This document shows, piece after piece, positions 24,043 to 35,373 of a DNA stretch of 64,000 nt. The DNA is taken from NCBI GenBank assembly GCA_964017185.1, contig OZ024871.1:58455226-58519225 (forward strand). The letters are read 5' to 3'. The stretch is from Rugalucina vietnamica (taxonomy: Eukaryota > Mollusca > Bivalvia > Lucinida > Lucinidae). Made by a program: the position numbers and the translations under genes. Within the stretch, counting starts at the first letter, position 1; each line of letters begins with the position of its first letter. The notes beneath the pieces were generated by a model. The model saw nothing but the letters and a program-made list of their open reading frames with translations. It had not been told where the DNA came from and did no database searches.

Positions 24043-25549
24043 CAGCTAACAAACCTTTAAATGCATAACCGCCGGTTAAGAAAGAAAATTCGATTCACGC
24101 CCTTCCGGTTCCACATATGAAGACCAAGAAAAGGTAAACAAAACATACACTACTAGGATCGATTGATGATTATATTTTTTGTACAGAAATATATCGATTA
24201 TCTATGAATGCTATTTTGTCACTTATTTACTATTGTAAGTCAGCACCGAAATAGCTCGCAAAATAATTTGATGGTCTTAGAATTATTTATTCCCTTCTTC
24301 GAACCTGGTATTACAACACGGCCAAAGTCGGCGAAATACAACTAAAAATTGGACAATTTGCTGGTAAATGTCAAATTTTAGTGATTGTTCCGCGACAAAT
24401 TTACAAATATATATTACATAAATTGCAACTGATGTATGTGCCAGTATTTCGTTGTGTTAGTGCCTGGCATTATCGATTTGAAGGGAAGGAAAAGATGGTT
24501 ACGCATTTAATCATTAAAATATGAAGGCTATATTTTGAAAACCTATACCGGTTCAAGCTGTGTATTTAATTTTCTCTGTAAAGCGTTTTGAATGATTGTC
24601 ACATAAAAGCAGGAAACAGGCAAATTAAAGTATACAGAATGCTGTAAAATCGTCTTCATGAACAGGAATATCATGCATGTGAATTATTGTATTACATGTA
24701 TTGCATAGACAGTTTGTATTATTTTATATCAAACATTTTCACTGCAAATATCACAAACTCTCCAATTTGAGTTAGTACGGTAGTATCTTTAGGACACGCA
24801 ATAATTTTTTTAAGAAAAATATATGTCGTGCAAACGGGATATTAATTCGTTCAAACGGGATATTAATCCGTGCAAACGAGATATTAATTCATACAAACGA
24901 CATATTAATTCGAGCAAACGGGATATGAATTCGTGCAAACAGTATATTAATCCGTGCACACGATATATTCATTCGAGCAAACGGGATATCAATTCCTTCA
25001 AACGGGATATTAGTCCGTGCAAACGAGATATTAATTCGTACAAACGACATATTAATTCGACATCTAATTCGAGCAAACGGGATACAAATTCGTGCAAACG
25101 GTTTATTAATCCGTACAAACGATATATTAATTCGAGCAAACGGGATATCAATTCGTTCAAACGGGATGTTAATCTGTGCAAACAAGATATTAATTTGTAC
25201 AAACGACATATTAATTCGAACAAACGGTATATTAATCTGTGCAAACGACATATTATTTCGAGCAAATGGCATATGAATTCGTGCAAACGGTTTATTAATC
25301 CATGCAAACGATATACTAATTCGAGCAAACGGGACATCAATTCGTTCAAATGGGATATTAATCCGTGCAAATGAGATATTAATTCGTACAAACAACATAT
25401 TAATTCGAGCAAACGGGATATGAATTCGTGCAAACGGTTTATTAATCCGTTTGGACGAGATAATAATTCGTTTGGACGAGATATTATGTCAGGAAAACCA
25501 AGTTGATCGATTGACCTTTTGGTGAACTTAAATTGGACCTGGTCTAATT
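24043..25549 (+). repeat. Minisatellite-bearing dispersed repeat (copy 1)
   Basis: The left flank ('gctaacaaacctttaaatgc', 'ttccggtt', 'aggacacgcaataattttt') and the right flank ('gatcgattgaccttttggtgaa') both recur in reverse order and strand around the array at 50074-50882. The two loci are therefore copies of one longer repeat, here read left to right. Flank divergence is clear but alignable by eye. I see no terminal inverted repeats or target duplication, so the type of element is unknown. Confidence 0.6.
24826..25490. repeat. 21-bp minisatellite with a 147 bp higher-order repeat
   Basis: The basic unit reads like 'gcaaacgggatattaattcgt'-type 21-mers (seven codons). Seven unit variants recur in fixed order, so the distinctive 'ttcaaacggg' unit falls at 24850 and 24997 (147 bp). 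It then falls at 25156 (147 plus a 12 bp insertion) and 25345 (147 plus two extra units). Because 21 is a multiple of three and the unit lacks stops, long frames stay open on both strands. Translated, one frame repeats CKRDINP/SYKRHIN heptads. I treat these as by-products. Confidence 0.9.
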
Positions 25550-26706
25550 ATACCCCCGGCATTTATGCCGACGGGTATATAGTTTTCGCTTTTCCGTTCG
25601 TCCGTTCGTATGTTCGTTCGTTAGTTCGTTTCTTCGTTCGTAATTCCGGAACGTTCGTAGAATTTATGTCAAAGTTTTGGTTAAAGTTTCTCTAGAGGTG
25701 TATATCTCATAAACCAATGGTCAGAAACTATTCATATTTGGACCATAGGTACCCTATAGGGTTTGCTTTATTTCCATGAGGTCGGACCCCAGGGTCCATG
25801 CCAGGGGGGGTGGGGCTGGAGGTCAAAATCTAGGTCACCTTTAAAATGTGCTGTTTACAATGTTACTGTTTCTTCTCTAAGTCGATATCTTAACAAACAA
25901 TCATAGGAATGTATTCTTATTTAGTTCTTAGATGCCCTATAGGGTTTTCTTTCATAATCAGTGGTACCATCCCCAGGGGTGGGGCTAAAGGTCAAAATCT
26001 AGGACACATTTATAATATGATAGAGACCATGATAAATTTTCTGTAAGTCTATTTTCTTGACATCAAATAAGTCTTGTCAGAAAGCATTCATGCTTAGACC
26101 ATAGGTATCGTGTAAGGTTCAGACTCTAGGGTCCATGTGCGGGGGGTGGGGCTAAAGGTCAAAATCTAGAACATCTTTAAAAATTGTATTTTCTGTACTT
26201 TTTTTTAACCACCATGTTCAGAAATCATTCATACTTGCACCATAGGTACTCTATAAGGTTTGCCTTGTTCTTAATGACATTGCACTCTAGGTTCCATGCC
26301 CAGGGTGGGGCTAGAGGTCAAGATCTAGGACATCTCATATTATTTTTTTATTAATATTATTAAAGAATGACATTCTATTTTCCATCTAGGACCGAGGACC
26401 TGACCCTCAATGTCCGCGATCAAGTCCTAGATTGAGTATACAAGTCATACTGCTCTATAGTAGTCTGTCATTCTACTGTCAACCCCCCCCCCCCCCCCCC
26501 CCCACACACACACACGCCTGTCAATGCTTTTAGACAGTGCTTTTTGCAAATTCAAATTTTAAAGATTTACTTGTTGATTTACTTGTTACTTTTTAATTCG
26601 GGAATTGAAATTCAATGTGTCAGTGGGTCGGGCAGGGTGGGTTTAGGGGTCGGGGTGGGGAGCTACCAGCCGGGGGTATACGTGCCTCTCAAGGCACTTT
26701 TTCTAG
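25550..26706 (+). mobile_element. Family B Helentron-like non-autonomous element
   Basis: The 5' end is a nested palindrome (ATACCC ... GGGTAT enclosing CGGCAT-TT-ATGCCG) followed by CGTTCGTCCGTTCG simple repeat. The body has loosely tandem units ending 'aggtcaaaatctagg', spaced about 155-185 bp. The 3' end has GCCGGGGGTAT, the exact inverse of the first 11 bases, about 30 bp from the end. A GTGCCT-CTCA-AGGCAC hairpin follows, then TTTTTCTAG. TT flanks both sides. This is the same architecture as family A with unrelated sequence. No protein encoded. Confidence 0.75.
26483..26515. repeat. Poly-C and CA simple repeat
   Basis: About 21 consecutive C followed by an ACAC run, inside the family B element; length is likely unreliable in sequencing. 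Confidence 0.9.
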
Positions 26707-28368
26707 TTTATTTATTGTACCAAACTTTGATTGTTAGCTCAAACATTAATTTTACTGTGTGACCTAGAATGTTAACTTAATGAATTATGGTCTTCAAAAC
26801 TGTATAAATTATTCATGATGATATCTGAGCCTTAGTCTGACAAAACCAACAGTCCGGGTTTCCGACAAGGTCCGACTCAAAACGGGCTGTACAGCGACAG
26901 AATATAGCTAAGACGCTTGAAATTTCCGATTAAGAAAGTAAAGGAATTTTACTATTCGTGTAGGGTAAACAATTAAAGACGCTGATCAGCTCACGCCCAG
27001 TAAAGTGCAAATTGACCACCGCCGGTGGTCAACGTAAAAAAAGTTGATATACATCCGGTGGTCGTTTTGAGCGTTTCCTGTTATTAGTTTTCCTGAGTTT
27101 GGTGGATGTGGAAGGTAAGATGTTTTTTTTATCAAAAACGTATTATAAAAATCAAAGAATGTCAGGCTATCAGTTTTTTGCCATTGAATGTCTAGCCGAA
27201 GGGTAGTTGAAAAAAATAAACCGTTTTACTGCAATCCTTTCCGGCCCGTTTGATCGGTAGTGAAAACGAAAGTAGAATCTGGTCAAACACAGGTTAAAAT
27301 GCCCTGATTGTGCCTTTCCAAGCTTTCTGTAACCAATGGTCGTTGCAGTTAGTTAAATGAACACTAAATTAGCTTTTCAGGCATAATTTTAAAATATTTC
27401 AAGCTTTCCTTTTAACACTTAGATCGATTTTGTACCGGCGGTCAACTTGAAGTTGCGGTGGTCGTATTGATCAATGGGGATTACAATGTAAATTTTCATG
27501 TGAGAGAAAGCCAGCAAAAATGCAACTTGATGTCGTTTTCTGTTAGGGGGCACGGCAACATTAATGGAGGTGCATTCTAGACACAACCAAATCCAAATCA
27601 ATGCCGTCGGTGTCCTCATAATTCAATTTCGTTTGTCCATTAACCATTCAGTCACATAGTTTAGCAATATCTGATGTATTTATTACTAATTTTTGGTAAC
27701 CCCAACAATACAAATACTACCTCATGTAAGATGCATTGAATTTAATACATAATTCGCATTGACTCAAAGAAAAACCACTAGAATAACAGTGTGGTCAATT
27801 TGCAAACTAGGTGGTCAATTTGACTTTAAAATGAGCAAGTTTGAAATGATTTACTGTCCAATTTGAAAAGTATTGAAGGACATGCCTGCTGTTTAATGTA
27901 GAGCAGGCACAGTCTTGCAGATTTGACAATTATAGGAGTAACACTAAGCAAAGCATTCATTGTGTTATTTGTATGAAATCTATCTCCTGTTTTGCAATAT
28001 CAATTATTTGAATATGTAAAGGTGAATAATCACATGGTTTATATCAATTTCAGACGAAATATTTAGAAACATTGGTCATAATAACATTGTTAATGCTAAA
28101 TGAATCGGCGTGTAAAATTACACATGCATGTACCTCTTCATCACATTATCACGTGCAGTTGGAATAATAGATTCATAATGTTTCTAGATTTTGCCAATAG
28201 TCTATTGACTCGCTGGTTAAGCCCAAACGCTAGTTCAAACGAGTCAAGATCACGTGATTGTCCACTGCAAATTGTAGAATGAATGTATGTATTAATGCTG
28301 AAGAATAACTGACCTCGTCAGTTCTATGTGCGCCTACTGACCTTATTTTTTCCTTTATACATTTCCAG

Positions 28369-28674
28369 ATGGGTCGATTTAAAGGGAAACGAACCAAGCG
28401 TCGTTACCTGACGAACAAAAAAAAACCATATCTCTGGCGTGGACAGGAAATCCAAGACGTTGTCCAGAGTCTGTTCAAATCGCCATCTAAGAAAAAGCCA
28501 AAATACAGTTCATCACCCTATAGAGCTATTGGTTCATCATCCCAAAAGACAATTTGTCCTAAAATCTATACACCGGAAGGAACGTTCGGATTTCCTAAGA
28601 AGAAACACATTAAAACAGGGACTAAATCAAAAGTTTTCAGTCCGTATATTAGCACCCCAAAGAAATCAAATTGA
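28369..28674 (+). CDS. Very basic 101-residue protein in the core of the long-TIR transposon
   Basis: It starts MGRFKGKRTKRRY. By my count it has 27 Lys/Arg against 3 Asp/Glu, with five or more K-rich clusters separated by S/P/Y-rich spacers, resembling nuclear localisation or nucleic-acid-binding tails. There is no globular domain, catalytic motif or membrane segment that I recognise. The frame is the only long one in the unique core. The ATG follows a polypyrimidine tract ending 'tttccag', so it could also be the 5' edge of a spliced exon. A DNA- or RNA-packaging or binding role is inference. It is not a transposase, so an autonomous partner would be needed for movement. Confidence 0.45.
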   Translation: MGRFKGKRTKRRYLTNKKKPYLWRGQEIQDVVQSLFKSPSKKKPKYSSSPYRAIGSSSQKTICPKIYTPEGTFGFPKKKHIKTGTKSKVFSPYISTPKKSN

Positions 28675-29052
28675 AGTTTTATTATGATAGACCATAGCTA
28701 TGCACAAGCTAATACAGAATCTATTGGCACCAGCAATTCACAAGCTGTTGTTCCCGAAGAACTTCTGATATAATTGATATAAACCACGTGATTATTCACC
28801 TTTACATATTCAAAGAATTGATATTGCAAAACAGGAGATAGATTTCATACGAACAACACAATGAATTCTTTGCTTAGTGTTACTCCTATCATTGTCAATT
28901 TTGCAAGACTGAACCTGCTCAACATTAAACAGCAGGCATGTCCTTCAATACTTTTCAAATTGGACAGTAAATCATTTCAAACTTGCTCATTTTTTAGGTC
29001 AAATTGACCACTTAGTTTGCAAATTGACCACACCGTTATTCTAGTGGTTTTT

Positions 29053-32000
29053 AGCTCACCTGAGCCGAAGGCTCACAAGGTGAGCTTATAGGATGGCCAT
29101 GATCCGGCGTCCGTCCGTCGTCCGTCCGTCGTCGTCGTCCACAATTTCAAAGATCTTCTTCTCTGAAACCGCTTGGCCGATCTAGTTGAAATTTTATGTG
29201 GAGCCTCCTTGGGTAGTGGCATTTCAAGTTTGATCGCGAAATCCAGGTCACATGACCAAGATGGCTGCCACGAACATATATGGTAAAAACCACTCAAAAA
29301 TCTTCTTCTCCAGAACCGGTGGGCCGATTTCCACGAAACTTGGTATGTAGCATCAGGGACTTCAGCCCATCGTAGTTTGATACAATGATGACCCTTGGAT
29401 GACCTTGACCTATTTTACGGCAAGGTCAAATTTGGAAACATAGGCTTTTACATGGGAAAAAGTGAAAACTATGGATTTTTTGAAAACTATTGCAACCTGA
29501 TGCCTGAAAAGTGGTAGATGCAAACAACTAATGGAGTAGATGAAGGTATGTGATTAATTTAGGTCAAGGTCATCTCTTGACCTTGGCCAGTCTTTCGTCC
29601 ATTCACACTTTTCAAAGATCTTCTTCTCTGAAACTGCTGGGCCAATAGAAGTTAAATTTTATGTGGAGCATCCATGGGTAGGGGAGACGAAAGTTTGATT
29701 GCGAAATCCAGGTCACATGACCAAGATGGCTGCCACGCCCATATATGGTAAAAACCACTCAAAAATCTTCTTCTCCAGAACCGGCAGGCCGATTTTCATG
29801 AAACTTGGTATGTAGCATTTGGGACTCCAGCCCATCATAGTTTGATCAAATGATGACCCTAGGATGACCTTGACCTAATTTACGGCAAGGTCAATTTTGG
29901 AAACATAGGCTTTAACATGGGAAAAAGTGAAAACTATGGATTTTTTGAAAACTATTGCAGCCTGATGCCTGAAAAGTGGTAGATGCAAACAACTAATGGA
30001 GTAGATGAAGGTATGTGATTAATGTAGGTCAAGGTCATCTCTTGACCTTGGCCAGTCTGTCGTCCATACACTTTTTTAGCTCACCTGAGCCGAAGGCTCA
30101 CAAGGTGAGCTTATAGGATGGCCATGATCCGGCGTCCGTCCGGCGTCCGTCGTCCGTCGTCCGTCCGTCGTCGTCGTCGTCGTCCACAATTTCAAAGATC
30201 TTCTTCTCTGAAACCGCTTGGCCGATCTAGTTGAAATTTTATGTGGAGCCTCCTTGGGAAGGCGCATTTCAAGTTTGATCGCGAAATCCAGGTCACATGA
30301 CCAAGATGGCCGCCACACCCATATATGGTAAAAACCCTTCAAAAATCTTCTTCTCCAGAACCGGTGGGCTGATTTCCACGAAACTTGGTATGTAGCATCA
30401 GGGACTTCAGCCCATCATAGTTTGATAAAATGATGACCCTTGGATGACCTTGACCTATTTTACGGCAAGGTCAAATTTGGAAACATAGGCTTTTACATGG
30501 GAAAAAGTGAAAACTATGGATTTTTTGAAAACTATTGCAGCCTGAGGCCTGAAAAGTGGTAGATGCAAACAACTAATGGAGTAGATGAAGGTATGTGATT
30601 AATGTAGGTCAAGGTCATCTCTTGACCTTGGCCAGTCTGTCGTCCATTCACACTTTTCAAAGATCTTCTTCTCTGAAACTGCTGGGCCAATCGAAGTGAA
30701 ATTTTATGTGGAGCATCCATGGGTAGGGGAGACGAAAGTTTGATTGCGAAATCCAGGTCACATGACCAAGATGGCTGCCACGCCCATATATGGTAAAAAC
30801 CACTCAAAAATCTTCTTCTCCAGAACCGGCAGGCCGATTTTCATGAAACTTGGTATGTAGCATTTGGGACTCCAGCCCATCATAGTTTGATAAAATGATG
30901 ACCCTAGGATGACCTTGACCTAATTTACTGCAAGATCAATTTTGGAAACATAGGCTTTAACATGGGAAAAAGTGAAAACTATGGATTTTTTGAAAACTAT
31001 TGCAGCCTGATGCCTGAAAAGTGGTAGATGCAAACAACTAATGGAGTAGATGAAGGTATGTGATTAATGTAGGTCAAGGTCATCTCTTGACCTTGGCCAA
31101 ACTATCGTCCATACACACTTTTCAAAGATCTTCTTCTCTGAAACTGCTGGGCCAATCAAAGTGAAATTTTATGTGGAGCATCCATGGGTAGGGGAGACAA
31201 AAGTTTAAATGCGAAATCCAGGTCACATGACCAAGATGGCTGCCACGCCCATATATGGTAAAAAGCACTCAAAAATCTTCTTCTCCAGAACCGGTTGGCC
31301 GATTTCCACGAAACTTGGTATGTAGCATCGGGGACTTCAGCCCATCATAGTTTGATAAAATGATGACCCTTGGATGACCTTGACCTAATTTACGGCAAGG
31401 TCAAATTTGGAAACATAGGCTTTTACATGGGAAAAAGTGAAACTATGGATTTTTTGAAAACTATTGCAGCCTGATGCCTGAAAAGTGGTAGATGCAAACA
31501 ACTAATGGAGTAGATGAAGGTATGTGATTAATGTAGGTCAAGGTCATCTCTTGACCTTGGCCAGTCTGTTGTCCATACACACTTTTCAAAGATCTTCTCT
31601 GAAACTGCTGGGCCAATCAAAGTGGAATTTTATGTGGAGCATCCATGGGTAGGGGAGACGAAAGTTTGATCACGAAATCCAGGTCACATTACCAAGATGG
31701 CCGCCACGCCCATATATGGTAAAAACCACTCAAAAATTTTCTTCTCCAGAACCGGCAGGCCAATTTTCGCGAAACTTGGTATGTAGCATTTGGGACTCCA
31801 GCCCATCCTAGTTTGATCAAATGATGACCATAGGATGACCTTGACCTATTTTACGGCAAGGTCAATTTTGGAAACATAGGCTTTTACATGGGAAAAGGCG
31901 GAAACAATGGATATTTTGGAAACTGTTGCAGTCTGAGACCTGGAAGTTGCTAGATGCAGACAACCAATGGAGTCAATGAAGGTAAGTAATTAATGAAGGC

Positions 32001-33364
32001 CAAGGTCATTTCTTGACCTTGACCCAAAGTCATTTAAATATCAAAATTAAAATTGTGGTTTTCTCATAAATCACTGGGTTTGGAAACTATTGCAGCCTGA
32101 GACCTGAAACTTTGCAGATGCAGACAACTTATGAATTCAATAAAGGTGTGTGAGTATTCAAGGTCAAGGTCATTTCATGATGACTTAATACTGCAGGATC
32201 AGGCTTCAGGTGAGCGTTCTCAGGACCAATGGTCCTCTGGTTTAAAGATCTTCTTCTCTGAAACTGCTGGGCCAATCAAAGTGAAATTTTATGTGGAGCA
32301 TCCATGGGTAGGGGAGACGAAAGTTTGATTGCGAAATCCAGGTCACATTACCAAGATGGCTGCCACACCCATATATGGTAAAAACATTTCAAAAATCTTC
32401 GTCTCCAGAACCGGTTGGCCGATTTCCACGAAACTTGGTATGTAGCATTGGGGACTTCAGCCCATCATAGTTTGATAAAATGATGACCCTTGGATGACCT
32501 TGACCTAATTTACGGCAAGGTCAAATTTGGAAGCATAGGCTTTTACATGGGAAAAAGTGAAAACTATGGATTTTTTGAAAACTATTGCAGCCTGATGCCT
32601 GAAAAGTGGTAGATGCAAACAACTAATGGAGTAGATGAAGGTATGTGATTAATGTAGGTCAAGGTCATCTCTTGACCTTGGCCAGTCTGTTGTCCATACA
32701 CACTTTTCAAAGATCTTCTTCTCTGAAACTGCTGGGCCAATCAAAGTGAAATTTTATGTGGAGCATCCATGGGTAGGGGAGACGAAAGTTTGATCGCGAA
32801 ATCCAGGTCACATTACCAAGATGGCCGCCACGCCCATATATGCTAAAAACCACTCAAAAATTTTCTTCTCCAGAACCGGCAGGCCAATTTTCGCGAAACT
32901 TGGTATGTAGCATTTGGGACTCCAGCCCATCCTAGTTTGATCAAATGATGACCATAGGTTGACCTTGACCTATTTTACGGCAAGGTCAATTTTGGAAACA
33001 TAGGCTTATACATGGGAAAAGGCGGAAACAATGGATATTTTGGAAACTGTTGCAGTCTGAGACCTGGAAGTTGCTAGATGCAGACAACCAATGGAGTCAA
33101 TGAAGGTAAGTAATTAATGAAGGCCAAGGTCATCTCTTGACCTTGACCCAAAGTCATTTAAATATCAAAATTAAAATTGTGGTTTTCTCATAAATCACTG
33201 GGTTTGGAAACTATTGCAGCCTGAGACCTGAAACTTTGCAGATGCAGACAACTTATGAATTCAATAAAGGTGTGTGAGTATTCAAGGTCAAGGTCATTTC
33301 ATGATGACTTAATACTGCAGGATCAGGCTTCAGGTGAGCGTTCTCAGGACCAATGGTCCTCTGG
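29053..33364 (+). mobile_element. Family A element inserted in the right arm of the long-TIR transposon
   Basis: Pieces 29053-30077 and 32241-33364 enclose another complete copy. The host arm reads 'ctagtggttttt' on the left and 'ttcttcgagtc' on the right. The other arm shows the uninterrupted inverse, so the net gain is the element plus TT. The 3' end is the CAGGTGAGCG, GGACCAATGGTCC, CTCTGG type. Units are about 465 bp. Confidence 0.88.
30078..32240 (+). mobile_element. Family A element nested in 29053-33364
   Basis: Complete copy with 5' palindrome, a long CCGTC/GTCGTC stretch, four 465 bp units and the standard 3' hairpin end. The host unit resumes as 'tttaaagatcttc' right after CTCTGG. 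From 30377 to its end it is nearly collinear with 1-1865 (lengths agree within a base or two), so both derive from a recent source. Confidence 0.88.
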
Positions 33365-33507
33365 TTCTTCGAGTCAGTGCGAATTATGTATATAAATTCA
33401 ATGCATCTTGCATGAGGTAGTATTTGTATTGTTGGGGTTACCAAAAATTAGTACTATAAATACATCAGATATTGCTAAACGATGTGCACGGGTGGTAATC
33501 AGGGGAA

Positions 33508-33912
33508 CTAGCTCCAAAAAGAGTCAACGAGATTTTGTTCCCTCGACACATCCGGGAACTCACGAGCTAGTCCTCTCGACGGAAAAACAGTAAACAAAGG
33601 TATGTCTCGAAGCATTTTATCAATATTTATTTCTTTATATGCTGTCTGCTGCAAAATCCGGCAATGGTAGTCTGTGTAGATATGATTTAACTCCACTCGC
33701 TGATAGAATTGGTCCTTGGAATATGCACGGTGCGAATATGATTGTAAAAGGGCGTTGAAAACACGAAATGAAAATATGTCAACACGAAGATTTGGGACTA
33801 CTATTTTTTCATTTTTCGTCAAATATATATCCTTCCAATCGCATGAAACATCATCCCTGATAAAACTAAGCCCCTGAAACCATATAAAAGCAAAATATTC
33901 CGGTGGAAACAT
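33508..33912 (-). CDS. 134-residue ORF in the left foldback arm, unrecognised
   Basis: An uninterrupted frame from MFPP to a stop 21 bp inside the element end, reading outward from the centre. It differs from the right-arm copy at three residues (E5, I18, F69 here; D, T, S there) plus a few silent changes. The protein has an aromatic-rich start (YFAFIWFQG), no signal peptide or membrane segment that I trust, and no motif I recognise. Both copies staying open is suggestive, but the arms are so similar that recent duplication alone could explain it. The end of the frame overlaps the arm's repeated GTCGAGAGGACTAGCTC motif, so part of the coding could be passenger. Confidence 0.4.
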   Translation of the reverse strand: MFPPEYFAFIWFQGLSFIRDDVSCDWKDIYLTKNEKIVVPNLRVDIFSFRVFNALLQSYSHRAYSKDQFYQRVELNHIYTDYHCRILQQTAYKEINIDKMLRDIPLFTVFPSRGLAREFPDVSREQNLVDSFWS

Positions 33913-34361
33913 TGTTTTGGGAGGATATTGACTAAATTACCGTCCGAGCTAGTCCTCTCGACATGGAGCTAGGTGCCTCGTCAAGGAGATAGCACCCTCG
34001 TTGAGGTTTTACTGAGTCAAAAATGTCATTTCATGATAGCTGTCGTTCCTGGTTTTAGCACCATAGATATGAAATGATCATAGATTGTATACACAATTAG
34101 CATGGGCCATGATGGTATACTATTTTGTAACTTGCACATTATGATTTACAATATAAATATCACGAGAAATGGGATAGTTAACAGCAATTTTATAGATGTT
34201 TTACAGATGTTAACCGTTTCATAACTCACAGCAGACCACAATTCATTATGCTACTGTATTATCTTAAAACATACGAACGAAAACAACACATTACGAAAAC
34301 ACGCCTATACAAAATATAGCGATTTGTCATAAGTAAAAATGAAAGTTTCAGTTGAAAATTC

Positions 34362-34364
<3 letters not shown>

Positions 34365-34414
<50 letters not shown>
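34365..34414. repeat. 50-base T run
   Basis: An uninterrupted T homopolymer near the centre of the foldback element; exact length should be treated as uncertain. Confidence 0.9.
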
Positions 34415-34417
<3 letters not shown>

Positions 34418-34639
34418 TCATATGGTGACTCACCCGTTTACCGGTGTATACAACATATTTTACTGTTTAGCGATTTTTGGGCCTAACATTTACTGATAAG
34501 CGATTTTTGGGCCAAAATTTTACTGATTGGCGAGTTCAGAGGTACCCCATTGAAACCCTCATATAAGAGGTTTGTGTACAAGGAATACTAGACGAAATGT
34601 TCGGTCGGTGTTCCGTGATACCTTCTTTCTAGGAGTGAA

Positions 34640-34802
34640 CGAGGTACCGAAGTGTAGTGGAGTGCAGGTTAGCCAGCTAATCTATCGATCGCCGGTTTGG
34701 GCGTCAACGAGAAGAGGGGAGCATAATTTAAAGAAATCGATTGAGTAGTTTCAAACAAAGATCAGCTGGCTAAGCTGCACCCCGTTACACTTCGGTGGCT
34801 CG
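34640..34802. repeat. 39 bp inverted repeat inside the foldback core
   Basis: Arms 34640-34678 and 34764-34802 share 'accgaagtgta' and 'ttagccagct' in inverse order with a few mismatches, around an 85 bp spacer. It may be a smaller MITE inserted in the core or a second secondary-structure element. Confidence 0.7.
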
Positions 34803-34968
34803 TAAAAACATTTGCACAGAGGCACCACACACGGAAGACCGACGCGAGGATTCCGTCTTATTCCAACATTAAAACCTCAACGAGGGTGCTATCTCCTTGA
34901 CGATGCACCTAGCTCCATGTCGAGAGGACTAGCTCGGACGGTAATTTAGTCCATATCCTCCCAAAACA

Positions 34969-35373
34969 ATGTTTCCACCGGATTATTTTGCTTTTATATG
35001 GTTTCAAGGGCTTAGTTTTACCAGGGATGATGTTTCATGCGATTGGAAGGATATATATTTGACGAAAAATGAAAAAATAGTGGTCCCAAATCTTCGTGTT
35101 GACATATTTTCATTTCGTGTCTTCAACGCTCTTTTACAATCATATTCGCACCGTGCATATTCCAAGGACCAATCCTATCAGCGAGTGGAGTTAAATCATA
35201 TCTACACAGACTACCATTGTCGGATTTTGCAGCAGACAGCTTATAAAGAAATAAATATTGATAAAATGCTTCGAGACATACCTTTGTTTACTGTTTTTCC
35301 GTCGAGAGGACTAGCTCGTGAGTTCCCGGATGTGTCGAGGGAACAAAATCTCGTTGACTCATTTTGGAGCTAG
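34969..35373 (+). CDS. 134-residue ORF in the right foldback arm, unrecognised
   Basis: Mirror copy of the left-arm ORF, also intact and reading outward, stopping 21 bp from the element end. Visible landmarks are MFPPDYFAFIWFQG, a WKDIYLTKNEK stretch, one internal Cys (SCDW) and one late Cys (YHCRIL). Length and sequence match no family I know. It could be a small element-encoded DNA-binding protein or a fragment of a captured host exon. The two copies place the same reading frame at both element ends, an unusual arrangement. Function not assigned. Confidence 0.42.
   Translation: MFPPDYFAFIWFQGLSFTRDDVSCDWKDIYLTKNEKIVVPNLRVDIFSFRVFNALLQSYSHRAYSKDQSYQRVELNHIYTDYHCRILQQTAYKEINIDKMLRDIPLFTVFPSRGLAREFPDVSREQNLVDSFWS

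Noticed and set aside
24826-25490. Regular short repeats could suggest a CRISPR array.
   Set aside because: Units are contiguous with no unique spacers, and the DNA is eukaryotic.
33508-33912. Treating the twin 134-codon ORFs as proof of selection.
   Set aside because: The arms are nearly identical throughout, so both frames would remain open after a recent duplication even without selection.
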